6,349 bases of DNA, taken from NCBI GenBank assembly GCA_021815065.1, contig JAKAHI010000085.1, forward strand, positions 1-6,349, read 5' to 3'. The stretch comes from a bacterium. Lineage in GTDB: Bacteria > JAMCPX01. Made by a program: the position numbers and the translations under genes. Shown here one piece after another: positions 1-5,757 of the stretch (position 1 is its first letter; each line of letters starts with the position of its first letter). The notes beneath the pieces are model-generated. The model saw only the letters and a list, made by a program, of their open reading frames with translations, ran no database searches and was not told where the DNA came from.

Positions 1-583
1 ACATGAAGTAATCCGTGTTCAAACCACCTGCTTTGAGATAAACATCTTTTCTCAAGATCAGGCACGCACCCATTACCCAATCCACCTCGGATTGTTTGGT
101 ATAATCGAAGTACCGGCCGGCAAGTATTTTTCCCCTTAAGCCGGAGGGAAGCAGCAATCCCAATCCGGTGTTTGATAAGAACGCATACACAATGCCCGGG
201 AACCTGCCCACAGAAACCTGTGTGCTGGTATCGCTGTTCAATAGCTTACAACCGGCCAGTCCATAATCTTTGTTGCTCCTTACGAGAGATACGGCATGCT
301 TAAGGCTATCGTCTATGAGCTCTGCATCGCTGTTGATGAGCAAGAACACGTCGCCCTTTGCAATGTCCATTGCCTGATTATTTGCACGCGCGAAACCGAT
401 GTTCTCTGTATTGGTGACAAGCTTGACAGTGGAGAATTCCCGGCTGACCATATCCGCACTGCCGTCCGATGATGCGTTATCGACGACGATGATCTCTTCT
501 CCTTCAAAGAATTTCTTAAGAGAGTTTAAAAGGTTTCTCAGCAAATCCCTTGTATTGTAGTTAACAATAATAAACGAAATCAT
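1..583 (-). CDS. Family 2 glycosyltransferase, WbbL/rhamnosyltransferase-like (3' end cut by window)
   Basis: The first 194 residues are visible; the gene runs off the left edge. The product should be a cytoplasmic or membrane-associated GT-A fold enzyme that moves a sugar from a nucleotide-sugar to a growing surface glycan. Motifs seen: the N-terminal strand ISFIIVNYN (residues 2-10), VVDNASSDGS (33-42) with the nucleotide-binding Asp35, the GFARANNQ signature (63-70), the metal-binding equivalent NSD (84-86), and VDWVMGACLILRK (167-179). The last visible residues, GGLNTDYFM, lead into the place where the family's acidic catalytic motif would follow, so the catalytic base lies outside the window. 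Two starts are possible, 589 and 583. I prefer 583 because AGGA at 592-589 then sits 5 bases upstream. Family assignment is secure; the donor and acceptor sugars cannot be told. It lies about 200 bases downstream of the propeller gene, in the same direction, probably with its own promoter. Confidence 0.9.
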   Translation of the reverse strand, partial: MISFIIVNYNTRDLLRNLLNSLKKFFEGEEIIVVDNASSDGSADMVSREFSTVKLVTNTENIGFARANNQAMDIAKGDVFLLINSDAELIDDSLKHAVSLVRSNKDYGLAGCKLLNSDTSTQVSVGRFPGIVYAFLSNTGLGLLLPSGLRGKILAGRYFDYTKQSEVDWVMGACLILRKDVYLKAGGLNTDYFM

Positions 584-643
584 GGCCATCCTGTTTTACT
601 ATGATATCCATGATTGAATAGTAAGCATATTTCCCGTCTTACA

Positions 644-673
644 TCTATATAAATGCGCTTTCAAAGCTAACAA
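644..673 (-). promoter_or_regulatory. Possible sigma70-type promoter of the glycosyltransferase gene
   Basis: On the minus strand TTGTTA (673-668) is followed after 18 bases by TATAGA (649-644); a 16-base spacer would use TATATA (651-646) instead. Transcription would start some 50 bases before the glycosyltransferase start. The -35 box matches four of six consensus bases and the surroundings are AT-rich, so chance is a real alternative. The 203-base gap between the propeller stop and this gene holds no convincing terminator and no other gene that I can see. Confidence 0.3.
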
Positions 674-786
674 TTTTATTAACGAATGAAAAAGTCATAC
701 ACTCCTATTCTTTCATTCCAATAGTTTTGTCTCTCGGGAATTTGGGTCCTTTTACTACAAACCTTAACTTGTGCGATATAATTTTG

Positions 787-3162
787 TCAGAACCCACCCG
801 GGAACTGAGGACCGCTATAGGGAAAATATTGCGGGCCACCTGAAACATTTTCTAATTTGCTTATTGTGTCGTTATACCAGTTTGCTGACCAGACATTGCC
901 GGAAGCATCTATCGCCAATCCAAGGGTGCATTTCCCTATTGAGTAATGGGCAACAATACATCCTTCCGGGTTTAATTCAATTACAGAATTACTGTTAAAA
1001 GTGGTGACCCAGATATTTCCAGCCGCATCTATTGCGATGCTCGCGGGGTCGTTATCAACCGTATAAATCCCCTTTGTAAGTCCTGTATTTGTCAACTCGG
1101 TTATAGCATTTTCTCCTCTGTCAGCTACCCAGACGTTCCCGGAAGCATCTATTGCTATCCCGTAAGGGTTGCTGCCTACAGAGTAGGTGCCTCTCATAGT
1201 TCCTATTGGATCCAGCTCTGTTACGGAATTGCTACCATAATTGGCTGTCCATACATTTCCAGAGGCATCTATGGCTATACCGGCAGGCTTATTACCTACT
1301 CCGTAATTAGCTATGCGTGATCCTAAAGGGTTAAGCTCTGTAACAAAATTGGTACCATAATTGGCGACCCAAACATTACCCAAAGCATCTATAGCTATAC
1401 CAACCGGATTGGTCCCTACATTATATATACCAATAGCAGTTCCTGCAGAATTTAACTCAGTTACAGAATTACCGCTATAATTGGCGACCCAAACATTACC
1501 CGATTTATCAATTGCCACGCCTACAGGGTTTTGCCCGACTTCATAGACACCTATGATACTACCTGTAGGACTTAATTTGGTTACAGAATTGCCGCCATTG
1601 TTGCTAACCCATAAATTGCCCGCTGCATCTATAGCTATACTATTGGTGCTATGACCGGCTTGGAAAACAGACATTGAAAATTTCTGTCCCTTTATAGCAT
1701 TGGGACAACTGCTATTAACCATGGATGTTTTATACGGAAGATATTGGGGCCCTTTTGCTACACCGACTATTTCGGTAAAATTGTTATCATTGGGATGTGT
1801 TATAAATACGTTGCCGGATGTGTCAATTGCTATTCGGCCTGTCTCAAGACCCGACGGCATATTGTAAGCACCGATTAGATTACCGTCTTTATCCAATTCA
1901 ACTACTTGTCTGCTACCCCTGTTTGATATCCATACATTACCCAGTGCATCAATTGCCAAGCCTGCCGGGTAATAACCTCTGTAGGTGTCATAATAAGATA
2001 TAGCCGGGAAATCGCCTTGCCGGGTAATTATCTGTGATTGCTTCAATTGAACAATTTTCCTGCTGCGTGTGCTTCCCACCCATATGGTATCAGAAGGTCC
2101 GATTGCTATTATCAAAGGGGTAACTTTAACTTTATACAGTGCAGAAATAATTCCTGTTGGTTTTACTTCAACAACAGCTTTCTCCTGATAAAGTGATATC
2201 CAGAGATTACCGGATGAATCTATTGCGATATTTCCTGGACTCATTCCTACAATATAGCTCCCGAGTAATCTGCCATCAGGGCTTAATTCAACTATATTTC
2301 TATCACTCACTATCCATGCATTATTATGCGCGTCAATCGCTATATCTTTTAACAGTTCGCCTACATGATACGTGCCGACTGTTATACCTGCAGGGTTTAA
2401 TTTAGTGACCGTGCCGTCATCGTGATTTGCTACCCACACATTCCCGGCTGTATCTATTGCTAAAGCCTGGGGATTTTTCCCGACCGAATATATACCTTTA
2501 ATAGTACCATCAGAGTCTAGTATAAAAACTGAGTTGTTCGCATGATCTGTCATCCAAACATTGCCCAATTTATCAATTGCTATCCTATGGAATGCTATAC
2601 CCAATGGGGCTTTTTCAGTCATATAAATATCCTGCGGTGTAGAGCATGCTTGTTTTGAGCGTGCACTTTCACCAGCGCTGTTTTCTTCTGTTACTTCGAA
2701 ACAATAAACGGTTCTGTTGGTCAAACCTGTTATTGTATAGCTTGTAGTTGTTGTGAAACCGACTTTGGTATAAGTACCACCGGGAGTTTTTGTAATATAA
2801 ATATTGTAGTGTGTGTAATAGCGCTCTTTCAGTAAAGAGTGAGAAGCTGGTTTAGTCTTTTTAGCGGTATGTTTTATGTTTTTATTTATATCTCTGTAAT
2901 ATTCTTCTTTGTAAATTTTTACATTAATGGGCATACCCCACACGAGGATCACCTTTTTATAACCCGGGGTTATTGTAAGATAAGCTGGCGGTACCGGCGG
3001 CCTGCCCTTTTTGGTATTTCCGGAAACGGAAGAGATAAAAAACAGGGGAGCTGGTGGAGCTGACATTCCTGCACTTGTGTATTTGTCGGCAGGTATAATA
3101 AGGCCAAAGATAAATAGTAAAGCTAAGGCTTTTATACATACAAAGGTGTAAGCTTTTCTCAT
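787..3162 (-). CDS. Secreted protein with an FN3 domain and two tandem seven-repeat Vgb/NHL-type beta-propellers
   Basis: 791 residues. An N-terminal Sec-type signal (MRK, then a hydrophobic stretch about 10-23) predicts export; there is no lipobox, so it should be periplasmic or extracellular. Residues about 56-176 look like a fibronectin type III domain (SYTITGLTNRTVYCFEVTE, 141-159; Cys154 and Cys173 could pair), interrupted by a lysine-rich insertion at about 80-115. Then come fourteen units with the core IAIDxxGNVWV: seven irregular ones with Asp near 196, 236, 276, 314, 403 and 446 (unit five, near 354, reads IAIGPSD), and seven exactly 40 residues apart from 511 to 751. Seven units suit one closed propeller of the virginiamycin B lyase/NHL/SMP-30 class, so two propellers are inferred. 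Each array ends with GPQYLPY (471-477) or GPQYFPY (776-782). No catalytic function can be claimed; binding of protein or carbohydrate at the surface is the likeliest role. The start is fixed by AAGGAGG 4 bases upstream. The gene is richer in A+T than the operon to its right. Confidence 0.92.
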   Translation of the reverse strand: MRKAYTFVCIKALALLFIFGLIIPADKYTSAGMSAPPAPLFFISSVSGNTKKGRPPVPPAYLTITPGYKKVILVWGMPINVKIYKEEYYRDINKNIKHTAKKTKPASHSLLKERYYTHYNIYITKTPGGTYTKVGFTTTTSYTITGLTNRTVYCFEVTEENSAGESARSKQACSTPQDIYMTEKAPLGIAFHRIAIDKLGNVWMTDHANNSVFILDSDGTIKGIYSVGKNPQALAIDTAGNVWVANHDDGTVTKLNPAGITVGTYHVGELLKDIAIDAHNNAWIVSDRNIVELSPDGRLLGSYIVGMSPGNIAIDSSGNLWISLYQEKAVVEVKPTGIISALYKVKVTPLIIAIGPSDTIWVGSTRSRKIVQLKQSQIITRQGDFPAISYYDTYRGYYPAGLAIDALGNVWISNRGSRQVVELDKDGNLIGAYNMPSGLETGRIAIDTSGNVFITHPNDNNFTEIVGVAKGPQYLPYKTSMVNSSCPNAIKGQKFSMSVFQAGHSTNSIAIDAAGNLWVSNNGGNSVTKLSPTGSIIGVYEVGQNPVGVAIDKSGNVWVANYSGNSVTELNSAGTAIGIYNVGTNPVGIAIDALGNVWVANYGTNFVTELNPLGSRIANYGVGNKPAGIAIDASGNVWTANYGSNSVTELDPIGTMRGTYSVGSNPYGIAIDASGNVWVADRGENAITELTNTGLTKGIYTVDNDPASIAIDAAGNIWVTTFNSNSVIELNPEGCIVAHYSIGKCTLGLAIDASGNVWSANWYNDTISKLENVSGGPQYFPYSGPQFPGGF
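853..1656 (-). repeat. Seven tandem 120-bp repeats encoding the second propeller
   Basis: Within the propeller gene, seven consecutive units (residues about 503-770) have an exact 40-codon period. Neighbouring units keep long identical runs: the bases at 1357-1381 and 1477-1501 are the same over 25 positions at a distance of exactly 120. The unit consensus at protein level is roughly VGxNPxGIAIDASGNVWVAN followed by YGxNSVTELNPxG. The array is coding throughout and has no frame break. Confidence 0.9.
1765..2607 (-). repeat. Seven diverged repeats encoding the first propeller
   Basis: Residues about 186-466 hold seven units related to those of the second array, but spaced 40, 40, 38, 40, 50 and 42 residues apart and less alike. 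Unit five has lost the Asp of the IAID core (IAIGPSDTIW), and the step after it is about 10 residues longer (390-399, rich in Tyr). This array looks older or under less homogenisation than the 853-1656 array. Confidence 0.8.
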
Positions 3163-3166
3163 ATAA

Positions 3167-3173
3167 CCTCCTT
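3167..3173 (-). promoter_or_regulatory. Shine-Dalgarno of the propeller gene
   Basis: AAGGAGG on the minus strand, 4 bases before the ATG at 3162. The full match to the anti-Shine-Dalgarno sequence fixes this start and suggests efficient translation. Confidence 0.85.
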
Positions 3174-3220
3174 ATTTTACAGACGTAATTAAGGCATGAT
3201 TTTCGTATAGTTACATACAT

Positions 3221-3249
3221 TTATAAGTAATATGCCATAATTTTGTCAA
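3221..3249 (-). promoter_or_regulatory. Sigma70-type promoter of the propeller gene
   Basis: The minus strand shows a perfect -35 TTGACA (3249-3244), a 17-base spacer, and TTATAA (3226-3221) as the -10; TATAAA one base further on is an alternative with an 18-base spacer. Transcription should start near 3214, giving a leader of about 50 bases before the ATG. The gene thus appears independent of the nrdR operon. Three CGTGTT hexamers lie directly upstream. Confidence 0.65.
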
Positions 3250-3250
3250 G

Positions 3251-3284
3251 AACACGTTTCAACACGAAAAATGCATTTAACACG
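3251..3284 (-). repeat. Three CGTGTT hexamers upstream of the propeller promoter
   Basis: CGTGTT occurs on the minus strand at 3284-3279, 3266-3261 and 3256-3251. The two nearest the promoter are 10 bases apart, one helical turn, and the last ends one base before the -35 box. Such phased direct repeats can be binding sites for an activator. That reading is inference; the repeat itself is seen. Confidence 0.4.
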
Positions 3285-3345
3285 GAGCGGGTCATATTAA
3301 AAAAAGCGGCAGCGTACTTTGCGAAGGAGTCGTAGCTAGGTGCGC

Positions 3346-3424
3346 GATGATAAAAGGATTGCGTCATGAAGCCAATTGGTGTCTATGATTTTCATCAGAC
3401 CTCAGAATATACCTTTTTATCATC
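3346..3424. repeat. Imperfect inverted repeat with nested hairpin
   Basis: GATGATAAAAGG (3346-3357) is complementary to 3412-3424 (CCTTTTTATCATC) apart from one extra T. Inside the loop, 3381-3400 folds on itself: GTCT/AGAC and ATGA/TCAT with a TTT loop and one bulged C (3396). Its function is unknown. Confidence 0.45.
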
Positions 3425-3462
3425 CTTGTTTATTGAAATCTATTATTTCAATTTGCAAGGAT
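3422..3462. repeat. Two-part hairpin with 15 perfect pairs
   Basis: Outer arms ATCCTTG (3422-3428) and CAAGGAT (3456-3462) pair over 7 bases, and inner arms ATTGAAAT (3432-3439) and ATTTCAAT (3445-3452) pair over 8 bases around a 5-base loop, CTATT. The three bases between the arms on each side form a small internal loop. Neither strand continues into a strong T-run, so it is not a textbook Rho-independent terminator. It lies 90 bases downstream of nrdR and might stabilise or end the operon transcript. Confidence 0.5.
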
Positions 3463-3554
3463 CGCTTTTAGGGGCAGGAGATACAACAAGAGAGAGGAAA
3501 ATCCTCTTCTTTCTTTACTTTCCATGTTCATTCGTGGACCCGATCGAATATAAT

Positions 3555-4052
3555 TTATTTGCGTGATTTTTTGGAGCTGCGGGCTTCTTTGGGAGTCAGT
3601 TTGGTTTTCAGCAGTCCTTGCAATTCGTCCATAAACTCGCTGATGTCTTTGAAGTCGCGGTACACCGATGCAAACCGTACATAGGCGACCTTATCAAGCT
3701 CTTTAAGCTCGGTCATGATTTCTTCACCGATGTCACTTGCCGGTATTTCCTTTTCTGCGGCATCCTCGTACTTTTTTGCTATACGGTCCACGACCTTTTC
3801 TATGGTGTCCATGCTGATCGGCCGTTTTTCGCATGCCTTCAAGAGCCCCTGTTTGATCTTTTGACGGTCAAACAGTTCCCGCCTGTTGTCCTTCTTGATG
3901 ACCATGGGAATAATGTTCTCCACGCGTTCATAGGTCGTAAAACGTGTAGCGCATTTTGGGCATTCCCTGCGCCTTCGTATGGCAAGTCCGTCTTTTGACA
4001 TGCGCGAGTCTATGACGGATGTATCAATGTATCCGCATCCAGGACATTTCAT
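3555..4052 (-). CDS. nrdR: Transcriptional repressor NrdR
   Basis: 165 residues, complete. NrdR senses ATP/dATP and represses ribonucleotide reductase genes by binding NrdR boxes. The N-terminal zinc ribbon is intact, with Cys3-Pro-Gly-Cys6 and Cys31-Pro-Lys-Cys34, preceded by the RRRREC patch typical of the family. The ATP-cone follows at about 49-139 (PMVIKKDNRREL, and later VAYVRFASVYRDF at 122-134). The last 15 or so residues are a lysine-rich tail that makes it slightly longer than the usual 150 or so. The ATG lies 4 bases after the glyA stop with no Shine-Dalgarno in front of it, so translation probably depends on ribosomes finishing glyA. No ribonucleotide reductase gene is in the window, so its targets are elsewhere. 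The place of ribD, which I recall after nrdR in related operons, is taken here by the intergenic stretch and the propeller gene. Confidence 0.97.
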   Translation of the reverse strand: MKCPGCGYIDTSVIDSRMSKDGLAIRRRRECPKCATRFTTYERVENIIPMVIKKDNRRELFDRQKIKQGLLKACEKRPISMDTIEKVVDRIAKKYEDAAEKEIPASDIGEEIMTELKELDKVAYVRFASVYRDFKDISEFMDELQGLLKTKLTPKEARSSKKSRK

Positions 4053-4056
4053 ATTT

Positions 4057-5301
4057 TTAAATCATTGTGCTGTATATCGGAAAATTGCTGCACAGTTTGA
4101 TAACCTTCTGTCTTATCTCTGCGAGGGTTGTTTCGTTGTTCATGTTTTTCAGCGCGTCGTCGATATACCCGGCTATCAGAGCCATCTCCTGCTCCTTCAT
4201 GCCCCTGGTTGTTACTGCCGGTGTTCCTATCCGCAGTCCGCTGGTCACTGCAGGAGGCTTTTCATCGAACGGGATTGCATTTTTGTTAACGGTTATACCT
4301 GCTTTCTCAAGGGTTTTTTCCGCATCCTTGCCGGTCAGGCCCTTAGAGGAGACGTCAACAAGGAATAGATGGGTATCGGTACCTCCCGATACAATATCGA
4401 ATCCCCGCTGCTTCATTTCATCGCACAGCCTTGCGGCATTTGCGATGATTTGCTTCTGGTACTGCTTGAAGCCGTCCGACAGCGCCTCTTTGAAAGCGAC
4501 GGCTTTGGCAGATATGACGTGCATCAGCGGGCCTCCCTGCATACCCGGAAACACCTGGGATTTGATCTGTTTCTCGTACTGTGCCTTGCTCATGACCACA
4601 CCGCCTCTGGGTCCCCGCAGCGTCTTGTGCGTGGTGGTTGTGACAAAATCAGACCATGGAACAGGGCTTGGATGCAGACCCGCTGCGATCAGACCTGCAA
4701 TATGTGCCATATCGACCATGAGGTATGCCCCGCAGGACTTTGCAATCTCTGAAAACCGTTTAAAATCGATGGTCCTCGGATATGCCGAGGCACCTGCGAT
4801 GATCATCTTCGGTTTATGTTCCCGTGCGAGCTTTTCAAGTTCTTCATAATCGATGGTTTTTGTATCCTTGCGAACGCCGTAAGGTATTACTTTGTAGAAT
4901 TTACCGGAAAAGTTGACCGGGCTCCCATGGGTAAGATGTCCGCCGTGGGCGAGGTTCATACCCATAATGGTATCTCCATAATTCAGGAAAGCGAAGTAAA
5001 CCGCCATATTTGCCTGAGCTCCGGAATGCGGCTGAACATTCACATAATCCGCACCAAATAATGCTTTTGCCCTGTCCATTGCAAGCTGTTCCACGGTATC
5101 CATGTTTTCACAGCCGCCATAGTATCTCTTGCCCGGATATCCTTCCGCATACTTGTTCGTCATCACACTGCCCATTGCTTCGAGTACAGCCATACTGACG
5201 ATGTTCTCTGAAGCGATCAATTCGAGCGTGTTCTGCTGCCTCTTTACTTCGGCAGCGATTGCATGATAAACCTCGCTGTCCGTTTGTTTTAAATTATTCA
5301 T
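4057..5301 (-). CDS. glyA: Serine hydroxymethyltransferase, from the internal start with its own ribosome binding site
   Basis: 414 residues from this Met, the normal length for bacterial SHMT. It is a cytosolic PLP enzyme converting serine and tetrahydrofolate to glycine and 5,10-methylene-tetrahydrofolate, the main one-carbon source. All key residues are present: Lys226 in TTTTHKTLRGPRGG (221-234) forms the PLP Schiff base, Asp197 and His200 in VDMAHIAGL contact PLP, Arg357 in SGLRIGTPA binds the substrate carboxylate, and SENIVS (31-36) and YAEGYPGKRYYGG (51-63) are family signatures. They sit about 3 to 6 residues before the E. coli positions I recall. The start MNNLKQTD agrees with the usual SHMT N-terminus and has AAGGAG 9 bases upstream. 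The rpiB frame reads straight into it without a stop, so this protein may be made alone, as part of a fusion, or both. Confidence 0.93.
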   Translation of the reverse strand: MNNLKQTDSEVYHAIAAEVKRQQNTLELIASENIVSMAVLEAMGSVMTNKYAEGYPGKRYYGGCENMDTVEQLAMDRAKALFGADYVNVQPHSGAQANMAVYFAFLNYGDTIMGMNLAHGGHLTHGSPVNFSGKFYKVIPYGVRKDTKTIDYEELEKLAREHKPKMIIAGASAYPRTIDFKRFSEIAKSCGAYLMVDMAHIAGLIAAGLHPSPVPWSDFVTTTTHKTLRGPRGGVVMSKAQYEKQIKSQVFPGMQGGPLMHVISAKAVAFKEALSDGFKQYQKQIIANAARLCDEMKQRGFDIVSGGTDTHLFLVDVSSKGLTGKDAEKTLEKAGITVNKNAIPFDEKPPAVTSGLRIGTPAVTTRGMKEQEMALIAGYIDDALKNMNNETTLAEIRQKVIKLCSNFPIYSTMI

Positions 5302-5757
5302 GAAAACATTCTCCTTCCCGGTGTTTTCTAAGGCAAAGATTTTTTCTATCCTTTGTCCGTGTCTCCCGCCTTCGAACGGTGTGTTCATCCATATATCTAC
5401 ATACCGCAGCGCAGCACCGCTATCCATGGTTCTGCCGCCGAGCGCGATGACATTGGCATTGTTGTGCCTGGCTGCCATCTCCGCGGTATACTCGCTGTAA
5501 ACGAGCGCTGCAATAATACCCTTTTTTTTATTTGCCGAAATGGACATGCCTATGCCTGTACCGCATACCAGTATCCCTTTTTCCGCCCCTTTGCTTGTTA
5601 TGATATCGGCCACCTTTTCAGCATAGTCCGGATAATCAACAGACGTCTCTGAATACGTTCCGAGGTCGATGGCTTCGATTTTTTTATTCTGTAAAAATTG
5701 AATAATTTCTTTTTTTAAATTAAGTCCGGCATGATCGGAAGCAATAGCTATTCTCAT
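4057..5757 (-). CDS. rpiB: Ribose-5-phosphate isomerase B reading in frame into GlyA (fusion, or rpiB with a lost stop)
   Basis: The rpiB frame starts at 5757 and has no stop until the glyA stop, giving 566 residues: RpiB 1-152, then GlyA. RpiB interconverts ribose-5-phosphate and ribulose-5-phosphate in the pentose phosphate pathway. Seen: SDHAG (7-11), DYPDYA (41-46), the catalytic Cys65 in VCGTGIG (64-70), His98 in RHNNAN (97-102), and the phosphate-binding GGRHGQR (130-136). The isomerase domain ends near residue 140, its usual place, so only about 12 residues (FALENTGKENVF) separate the two enzymes. The start overlaps the fabF stop as ATGA and has AAAGG 7 bases upstream. A one-base shift in the A6 run (5345-5340) would end RpiB at TAG just after residue 140 as RIEKSLP, so an ordinary separate rpiB with a sequence error cannot be excluded. 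Enzyme identity is sure; fusion is uncertain. Confidence 0.85.
   Translation of the reverse strand: MRIAIASDHAGLNLKKEIIQFLQNKKIEAIDLGTYSETSVDYPDYAEKVADIITSKGAEKGILVCGTGIGMSISANKKKGIIAALVYSEYTAEMAARHNNANVIALGGRTMDSGAALRYVDIWMNTPFEGGRHGQRIEKIFALENTGKENVFMNNLKQTDSEVYHAIAAEVKRQQNTLELIASENIVSMAVLEAMGSVMTNKYAEGYPGKRYYGGCENMDTVEQLAMDRAKALFGADYVNVQPHSGAQANMAVYFAFLNYGDTIMGMNLAHGGHLTHGSPVNFSGKFYKVIPYGVRKDTKTIDYEELEKLAREHKPKMIIAGASAYPRTIDFKRFSEIAKSCGAYLMVDMAHIAGLIAAGLHPSPVPWSDFVTTTTHKTLRGPRGGVVMSKAQYEKQIKSQVFPGMQGGPLMHVISAKAVAFKEALSDGFKQYQKQIIANAARLCDEMKQRGFDIVSGGTDTHLFLVDVSSKGLTGKDAEKTLEKAGITVNKNAIPFDEKPPAVTSGLRIGTPAVTTRGMKEQEMALIAGYIDDALKNMNNETTLAEIRQKVIKLCSNFPIYSTMI
5311..5316 (-). promoter_or_regulatory. 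Shine-Dalgarno of glyA inside the rpiB-glyA frame
   Basis: AAGGAG on the minus strand, 9 bases before the glyA ATG at 5301. It decides the glyA start and shows that glyA can be initiated separately even though rpiB reads through. Confidence 0.75.

Larger units (their letters stand above)
3163..3554. other. 392-base intergenic stretch with promoter, hexamer repeats, inverted repeats and a doubtful small ORF
   Basis: Between the nrdR stop and the propeller start there is no gene I can support firmly. Reading down the minus strand it holds: a short hairpin AGAGGA/TCCTCT (3493-3507) that lacks a clear U-tract; a long two-part hairpin (3422-3462); a 12-base inverted repeat (3346-3357 with 3412-3424) enclosing another hairpin (3381-3400); an unsupported 48-residue ORF (3367-3221); three CGTGTT hexamers (3284-3251); and the propeller promoter and Shine-Dalgarno. 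The section 3284-3345 is noticeably richer in G+C than its surroundings. The operon presumably ends somewhere here, but no classical Rho-independent terminator is visible. Confidence 0.7.

Noticed and set aside
684..718. Inverted repeat GAATGAAA/TTTCATTC as terminator of the propeller gene
   Set aside because: The stem is AT-rich with a loop of 15 bases or more and no T-run after it, so it could easily be chance.
853..1656. CRISPR-like array because of the regular repeats
   Set aside because: The 120-bp period is coding, in frame throughout, with variable and conserved parts that follow the propeller fold.
2957..3220. Minus-strand ORF of 87 residues over the propeller start
   Set aside because: It is another frame of the propeller gene's first part; the signal peptide and Shine-Dalgarno support the 3162 start.
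3493..3507. Hairpin AGAGGA/TCCTCT as terminator of the nrdR operon
   Set aside because: A six-base stem followed on the minus strand by CTCTTGTTG, with no proper U-tract; only a weak plus-strand pyrimidine tract exists.
3366..3566. Plus-strand ORF of 66 residues beginning MKPIGVYDFHQ, with AAAAGGA 7 bases before its ATG
   Set aside because: It recalls no family, runs through the hairpins of the intergenic stretch and ends inside the 3' end of nrdR on the other strand. The spacing of the purine-rich site is fair, but the codon content is not convincing.
4067..4849. Plus-strand open frame of 260 residues
   Set aside because: It is antisense to glyA, whose residues are fully conserved in the minus frame; the plus frame gives no recognisable protein.
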